DNA from: Tigriopus japonicus
Taxonomy: Eukaryota > Arthropoda > Copepoda > Harpacticoida > Harpacticidae
Direction: 5' to 3'
Assembly: GCA_010645155.1 (NCBI GenBank)
Contig: JAAGOF010000055.1
Coordinates: 1,869,734 to 1,933,733, forward strand
Length of the DNA: 64,000 nucleotides
Part shown: in pieces, positions 57,459 to 64,000 of the stretch
Numbering within the stretch: position 1 is the stretch's first letter
Layout: every line of letters starts with the position of its first letter
Notes under the pieces: model-generated
What the model saw: the letters and a program-made list of their open reading frames with translations, nothing else
Databases searched by the model: none
What the model was told of the DNA's origin: nothing
Program-made: the position numbers and the translations under genes

Positions 57459-58335
57459 GATGGATGGATGGCGAGCAACGAGAACTGGCTCAACCAAAAC
57501 CGACGACCAACGGGCGGGACTTTGAACCTCGGGGAGGCGTGGTCACGATCTGGATTCCGGAGGGATGACGCACGGACGACCGAGACGATTTGTGTTGATT
57601 ATGATGACAATGACAACGATTTTTCAGGATTGCTTCGTTCCTTCTCTTCTCCTTCTACTTCTTGTTCGGGTGTATGCGTGTGTGTGTGGGGGCTGCTATG
57701 GTCGAGCAAAGTATGTGAACTGGCACGACGGATCCTTGTTCATTTGCCTTTTGGACCAATCAACGCTGGGCTCTTTGTTGAGTTACCAGATAAATCAAGT
57801 GTAAACATCCAAAGTTGAACGTATTGGGTGACCGGATGGATCAAACGATGCTCGGGAATGTGAGATCAAGGAATGGAAGATCGTTGAATGTTCAGTCAAA
57901 AGGAGGTTAGACTCTTGGGAGGGGGTTTGTAAACCGCAAGGGCACGGATGAGGATGGACTTGGCCACTGGAGCCCCGGACGGAGGCGTAAGCTGCTAAAA
58001 ATACATGCGGCGGGTGGGGAGGAAAAAAGCGGAAGATTTAAATAAAGCAATGGTCGATGATTCTGATGATATAGACGAGAATTTGCAAGCAATTCAGTTT
58101 GAAGGACTAAGTCGATCTTGGTGGATGCGGCAAGGTAGCAGCCGACTTTGTCCAATTCGGTTTGGGGAAAGTTGGCCAACCTTATTTAGAAGAAGGCCGT
58201 CTCAAACGCCATTCCTGTCATTCGAGCAAAAACCATTGGGATGTTAATGAGTCAAGAAGCGGGGAAAGATGATGTATAGACACATACTATATTGTATTTA
58301 TTCAAAATTGGGTTGAGAATTGCACGCCTAAGAAA
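57459..58335. promoter_or_regulatory. FAF1 upstream region / EXOSC9 3' flank
   Basis: 877 bp with no recognised gene. The FAF1 promoter and 5' leader should be in the first part. A GTGTGTGTGTGG run near 57677 is the only simple repeat. Confidence 0.45.
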
Positions 58336-59491
58336 TCAGCTCTCAGATTTCACCAACTCGGCGGGTTGCACATTTTGTAAAATCGAGTTTTGTTTGAAGG
58401 CGAAGGCAAATCCGATTTCTTCGCTCTGTCCCGCCAACCTCTTTTGAGTGTCATCGTGAAGTTTGTTTTTGATGAGATCCACCATAGATTTGGCATGTTG
58501 AGAGGCCACGTGAGCATAACGCAAGACCACACTCTAGAAAATTTGGATCAAAATTGGTTTAAACGGGTAAAATGAAAGGTAAATATCGGGGAGGCATTGA
58601 GTTACAAACAAAGATTTTCGACAAAATGGCGCGAAGCAAAACTACCTTATCGATGAGAAGTTGACCGGCTAAATGTAATGTGCAGATTTCGCGATACGGG
58701 TTGACGCCAAACACGATTTTTCCCGCCATGACTTGTTCCTCTTGCCAGGTGGGATCCACGCACACGATTTTCTCGGCGCTTGAAGCGGCTTTTTGTCGGT
58801 CAAAAAACGCAAATGTGGATAATACAGGGTAATGGTGAATGGCCAAGGCCACGGGGTCTCGCTCAGAGATTGGATGGACCTAAAATATACCTAATGTTTC
58901 ATTCCCCCAATAAAATTGCTATCTTCCATTTGTCTGTCTCACCGTCACTTGGTCGCCTTGGAGTGTGACCTCGGGTCGCTTAAAGTGCACTAAAGCGGCT
59001 AAAGCCGCTACAGAGGCAGCATCAGCCACGCCCCCCGCCGCCGCCGACAAGATATTGACATCCAATCGGATCTGCCATACCTTCTCCTCGGCGACAATAC
59101 ACAGCGATTCCAAATCTAGACATCGCGATTCTTTCAGACATCGCTCGAGCAATCGCGTCACCTCTACGGCTTCATCACTGCCCGCGGATCCGGCTACATC
59201 GGCAAAACGGGCCGCGGCACTGCCGCAATAGGTCACATAGATGCTGAGCATGCCTTCAATGGGTCGAGAAACGCTGGGTTCGGCGATGGAAGCCGATGCT
59301 TGGGCGTGAACTAGCGAGGCTTGGTCGGAATTGGTCTCTCCCACGCTCACAAGGGCAGAACCTTCGACCCGTCCAAAATGCAACTCCAGAGGTCGTCTTT
59401 GGGACGGATTTCGTCCATCCAAACGCTTGGACTCTTCCAGAGCATCCAAAAGGAACTGACGTTCCAAATTAGACATTGGAACATCCTTCAT
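58336..59491 (-). CDS. EXOSC9: Exosome complex component RRP45 (EXOSC9)
   Basis: Three exons (59491-58943, 58879-58646, 58533-58336) give 326 aa. The RNase PH fold is complete: LLDALEESKRLDGR at the start, RPIEGMLSIYVTY, ESLCIVAEEKVWQIRLDVN, AASVAALAALVHFKRPEV and VDPTWQEEQVM. EXOSC9 is one of six catalytically inactive RNase PH-like ring subunits of the RNA exosome, present in nucleus and cytoplasm. The protein stops soon after the RNase PH domain, so it lacks the long acidic/basic C-terminal extension of the human protein (439 aa). The stop is clear and no further coding exon is seen in the next 877 bp. Confidence 0.92.
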
Positions 59492-60023
59492 GATTGATGG
59501 GATGCGTTTGGTCTTAAGTTCTGAAGTTTTAAGCTGTGTCGGTGATTTGATTGTTTGTCTTCCATGTGCTTCATTTGTTGATCAACAAGCACGGGGATGA
59601 CGTCACAAGAAAAGGCGCTGAATTTAAATCGAATTTCGGGAGCAGGGGAATTTTAGTAACAGATTAGCAGGTACATTAATTTGATACCGTTCAATCATGG
59701 ATTGAATAAGATTAAAGCGAAGATCAAAAAGATTTCATGTTCGAACAAACCTGAGTGTACTCCCAGAGACGAGCATCTACAGTAAATGAGAAAGCCCTTT
59801 TCGCTTTGAATCCCCTCAAAATATGTGGAGAGATGGAAAAGCAGCACAGGTGTTCCTTCTCCTAGTGAAATGGTGTGAAGGGGCCTGGGTCTTTTACCAT
59901 TAGAAGTTATCGGAATTTCACAGTTGTCGTTCAAAATCTGGACGTGTTTTTTGGATCCATGTTGTGTTCCTAGAATGACTGGCTGCCATCAGTGTTCAGA
60001 AGAATCGGTCACTTTGATCTCCA
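59492..60023. promoter_or_regulatory. Divergent promoter region of EXOSC9 and RAB27
   Basis: 532 bp between divergent start codons. A GATGACGTCACAAG stretch near 59594-59607 contains TGACGTCA, a perfect CRE/ATF palindrome, about 105 bp upstream of the EXOSC9 ATG. Otherwise no recognised feature. Confidence 0.5.
59596..59603. promoter_or_regulatory. CRE-like palindrome TGACGTCA
   Basis: Perfect 8-bp CREB/ATF consensus in the EXOSC9-RAB27 divergent promoter. Presence is certain; use as a binding site is inferred. Confidence 0.4.
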
Positions 60024-60965
<942 letters not shown>

Positions 60966-61335
60966 ATAATTATTTAGTAAAAAAGTGAGTGTTTAAAGCA
61001 ATGAGCACTTTACGTAGACCTACTGATGGACTTTGCTTTTGGAGGCAAATTATTCAACAAATCGGTACGGGAGACTTATTATATCGTTTGTAATGGCTAC
61101 TTTCTTGAAATATCAGCTCACGTTTCAAATGGCAACATAATAAACATCAAAACAACAGATGTTAGTTCTTTCGTTGACGTCGATATGATATCAAAGTAGA
61201 GTTTATTGGAGTCAGAATGAACGAAAAAGTGTTCTAGATGTCAGAGCCTGGTTCGCCAAGGTAAAAAAAAATGTACGGACTTTAATTTTAAAGTCAAAGA
61301 GAGGTCCGGAAATACTCAGGGTGGGAAGAATCCTT
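60966..61335. other. Convergent spacer between RAB27 and MAD2
   Basis: 370 bp, presumably both 3' untranslated regions. No feature recognised. Confidence 0.55.
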
Positions 61336-62223
61336 TTAAAGGTCGGCCTTATAGCTCACAGCCGCCTCCAACCTAAACCACAAGAAACACGAGATTATTT
61401 ACCTGCTTCTTTCATTCAATGTCAATGGAAATTTGGGACTCACTTGTGGATTCCTGTTGAGAACGATCTCAATTTGACCACCTCACAATTCGAAATCAGA
61501 CAGGCATCACTCTCACTCCAAGCCGTTGGCACGTCCACATCCCTAATAAAAAACGGTTATTTCCATGACACTAGGGTCACTTTTCAAGGTACAGCTCGAA
61601 CATGACTCACTTTTTGGTGTAGATGAGCACGTCGAATGAGCACAGGCAATCTAAAAGGGGTAGAAATGTGACACTGGCTGTGATCTGTCGAATGACATCC
61701 CGAATTTCGGCCTTGATCTTTTTCTCGTCCTTGTTGGACGTCTCCACAAACTGATTCTCCTTGCCATCCTCGGTCTCATACTCAATCTTGAACTCCCATC
61801 GCTCAAGAATCTCTTTGGTTTCGACACTCCCGAGAACCAGGACCAATTTCAAGATCTTCCTCTCGTTCAACCAACCCTAAACGTAACCAACCTTGAAGCA
61901 AATTGCAGAACGTCAAGATTTAGACCCACCTCAATCTTGGTGAGCAGCTCCTTCAGGAAATCATTGACCTTGTCGTCCGTGGACACGAGCAAGGTCAAAC
62001 CATATTCCTGTTTGCGTGTGAAGGACTCTGGAAAGATGAAAGGCGGTCAGACTAAAACTAAAAAGCTACCAAGATTTCATTGTAACGACTGACCAGGCGG
62101 GTAAATTCCCCGTTGGTATAAGATCGAGTTGATTCCGTAGTTGAAGAACTGCGTCACGAGTTGAGCCGATCCTTTCAAGGTGACGGCAGAGCGGGTGAGT
62201 TGGGAATTGGCCGTGGAAGACAT
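61336..62223 (-). CDS. MAD2L1: Mad2 spindle checkpoint protein
   Basis: Five exons (62223-62094, 62027-61930, 61876-61611, 61542-61444, 61372-61336) give 209 aa, near the usual 205. This is a single HORMA domain. Matching blocks are FFNYGINSILYQRGIYPP, FTRKQEYGLTLLVSTD, EILERWEFKIEYE, IRQITASVTFLPLL and, in the mobile C-terminal safety belt, EVVKLRSFSTGIHK and AAVSYKADL. Mad2 changes between open and closed forms to bind Mad1 or Cdc20 and so holds the anaphase-promoting complex until chromosomes attach. Reading straight on at 61611 meets a stop, but a GTGAGT donor there leads to two small 3' exons that restore the full safety belt. Confidence 0.93.
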
Positions 62224-63305
62224 GAGCAAGGTTTTTAAGAAAGATGAATTGGAAGTTTGTTGTTGATGACCGCCCCAAGTTTGAAACCGTTCTTTTCCCC
62301 AAAGTTGAGGAAGGTTGAGTGAATTGCGGAATAAAATACTTTGAAAAGCACGCAGCCTCGTGACAGTTCTGGCTGAAATGTTAAATCTGTAATGAAAAAA
62401 AAAATGGCCAAATCTTTATTTTGCTTTGGAAAACTGAATTGAACCACAAAAATGAGTTGATCGCCACTTGAATGAGCGTAATTTTCTAAAAAGGTTAAGT
62501 TCAGGTTTTGACGGAATTTTCCTAATGATTTACCAATCTAACTTGCCGACATCAGATCTTTTGAGAGTTTGCTCTTCACTGGATTTCGTTTAGGCTGCCC
62601 GGTATAAAATAATCCTCTTGATCAGCCTAGTTATGACCAAATTCGTCACCATTGCGAGACATCTGTAAATTCGTTTGAACATGGAAGTTTTTCGTCTCCG
62701 TTGAACCATTCCTTGACAAGATTTTTATTAGGTAACATTTTTTCATTTCTTTGTATTTTAACTAGGTCCATTCAACTATTGATGGGCTGAAAGAGTCCTC
62801 AATCGAGATCGCAAGTTTCGTCCTAAAGAGAGAAGAGCGATTTTCAAATTTCTGAAGTTTGCGAGAAATGCAGCAGTGCCTAGTTTTTTTTAATGATTTG
62901 AAGGATGTTTGAAGCCTTAACAAATTTGTATTTTATCTTTCAATACAATCCACCACCTTTTACAATTGAGGTAAAACCGGTTAAAACTAACACGCACTTT
63001 TAACGTGTGTTCTCTTTTTTCAAGATTCTCGGACACTCTAACATTGTTCCAAAATATGTCGTCATTGCCCAAGGGGTTCACAAAAGAAAATAGTTCTTAT
63101 TCTAGTTATATTAATCAGTGTAATTGGGACGCTTAATTAATTGTGATCTGACTGTCAATGGAAAATGACATGAACCTTATTGTTTCATTGCCAGTCGAAG
63201 TGGAACAAGTGCCAAGCTTAAAAAGTGGAGTAAACCAGACGTCGGAATCGGTCATCAAGAAACACGGGTTTACAGTGCGTTACAAACTTTCTATTGGAAA
63301 AAATA
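62224..63305. other. Intergenic between MAD2 and carbonic anhydrase
   Basis: 1.1 kb with divergent promoters expected at both ends. A TAATTAATT word lies near 63135 and poly-T tracts elsewhere. No gene recognised; the short open frame at 63158-63376 overlaps the carbonic anhydrase first exon in a different frame. Confidence 0.5.
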
Positions 63306-64000
63306 ATGGCTTTGTGCCCATTGATTTGTTTCCTTTTGGGTTTGAATTTTCTCAATGTTCTTGCTACCGAGTTTAGTTACAAAGGTAATTTTGACCTCGC
63401 TTTATGTTTATCTGGCTACTTGAGACACTCAAATTGAAATTTCAGATGTGGAAAGATGGGCTCAAGATTTCAAAGAGTGCGGAGGAAACTCTCAATCGCC
63501 CATTGACATTAGGCTCACCGACATCGTTAAAGATGACACTGCCCAAGCTATCAAATTCTCAAGATCTTTCAACAGGGTTGTTCATGGCAGAATTTCAAAT
63601 AATGGCCATTCAGGTTTGTCACAAAAAGACAGTTTACGAATTATCATGTCTTAAAAGTTTTTCTCTTTTCAGCGCAATTAGAACTCTCTGAGGAACAACG
63701 AAAAGATATGATCATATCCTGTGGACCATTTGGGACCGACAAGTATAGGTTTCTTCAACTGCATTTTCATTGGGGTGCAAACGATTCCATTGGGTCTGAA
63801 CACACATTTGGCCACGTTCAGTAAGCTCATAAAAATTCATTTTCCTTACAATGCCGATAATGACATTTGATTCTTGACTTAAGGTTTCCGGCGGAGATGC
63901 ATTGGGTTCATTACAACACTAAGTATGGCTCACCTTCGGAAGCCATATTGGAAAAAGACGGTTTGGCTGTATTAGGGTTCATGATCGATGTGGACGACAT
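63306..64000 (+). CDS. Secreted alpha-carbonic anhydrase (5' part, cut by window end)
   Basis: Four exons seen (63306-63384, 63446-63613, 63673-63820, 63884-64000 and beyond), about 170 codons. Exon 1 encodes a signal peptide (MALCPLICFLLGLNFLNVLA). Zinc ligands are His113 and His115 in LHFHWG and His138 in EMHWVH. Glu125 (SEHT) is the usual gatekeeper partner, and the His of NNGHS matches the proton shuttle position. Cys in ECGGNSQSPI fits the disulfide cysteine of extracellular forms such as CA4/CA6. It interconverts CO2 and bicarbonate outside the cell or in the secretory route. The active site is complete so far. The C-terminal third, and so any GPI or membrane anchor, lies outside the window. 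Confidence 0.92.

Noticed and set aside
61321..61605. 94-codon plus-strand frame opposite Mad2
   Set aside because: It is the antisense of the last two Mad2 exons and the introns between them.
61607..61870. Mad2 reading frame that seems to stop early (truncated protein)
   Set aside because: The stop lies just inside an intron: the AAAAAGTGAGT donor at 61611 leads to two further exons that restore the full-length HORMA safety belt in phase.

Overview
This window looks like nuclear DNA of an arthropod, most likely a small crustacean. A copepod would fit, but that is an inference from the style of the genes and repeats, not a proof. Compact multi-exon genes have short GT-AG introns of roughly 50-80 bp plus two giant introns (5.5 kb and 11.1 kb). 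The gene set is purely animal (LAP1, ZSWIM5/6, Wntless, cystinosin, Rab27, FAF1, Mad2). The intergenic DNA carries hAT-type transposon ends and three perfect TTAGG units, the ancestral arthropod telomere unit. There are no prokaryotic operons, rRNA genes or CRISPR arrays. Two runs of N mark scaffold gaps.

Layout. 1-8087: no recognisable gene; a patchwork of hAT termini, one complete hAT-like element with a perfect 8-bp target duplication (4369-5246), inverted repeats and a gap. 8088-10139 (+): a LAP1-type torsin cofactor and a PLPP6-type lipid phosphatase, head to tail with only 89 bp between them. 10445-20280 (-): an 11-exon ZSWIM5/6 gene whose first intron fills 14368-19913. 20281-27028: intergenic, with a foldback element, a tandem tRNA-related repeat and a hAT MITE with a perfect target duplication. 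27029-33763: a gene-dense block of BORCS6 (-), mitochondrial thioredoxin (+), cystinosin (-), JMJD7 (+) and SAP30BP (-), arranged as divergent and convergent pairs. 34760-36999 (-): a Wntless homologue with a long acidic tail. 39362-52465 (+): one gene joining glutaredoxin, DEP and DUF547 domains across an 11.1-kb intron full of decayed repeats. 52820-57458 (-): FAF1, with a broken non-LTR retrotransposon in its second intron. 58336-59491 (-): exosome subunit EXOSC9. 60024-60965 (+): Rab27. 61336-62223 (-): Mad2. 63306-64000 (+): 5' part of a secreted alpha-carbonic anhydrase cut by the window end.

The neighbours do not form one pathway. Themes recur, though. LAP1 and PLPP6 both act at the ER/nuclear envelope and could be co-expressed. 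BORCS6, cystinosin and Rab27 serve lysosomes and related organelles. ZSWIM5/6 (with readable BC- and Cul2-box motifs) and FAF1 belong to ubiquitin pathways. Exon joins were chosen so that reading frame, GT-AG borders and family homology all agree, and every complete gene model sums to a whole number of codons. All of this is by eye, without transcript data. The most notable items are the LAP1-PLPP6 tandem with a splice acceptor in its spacer, the Grx-DEP-DUF547 fusion, and the hAT elements with exact target duplications.
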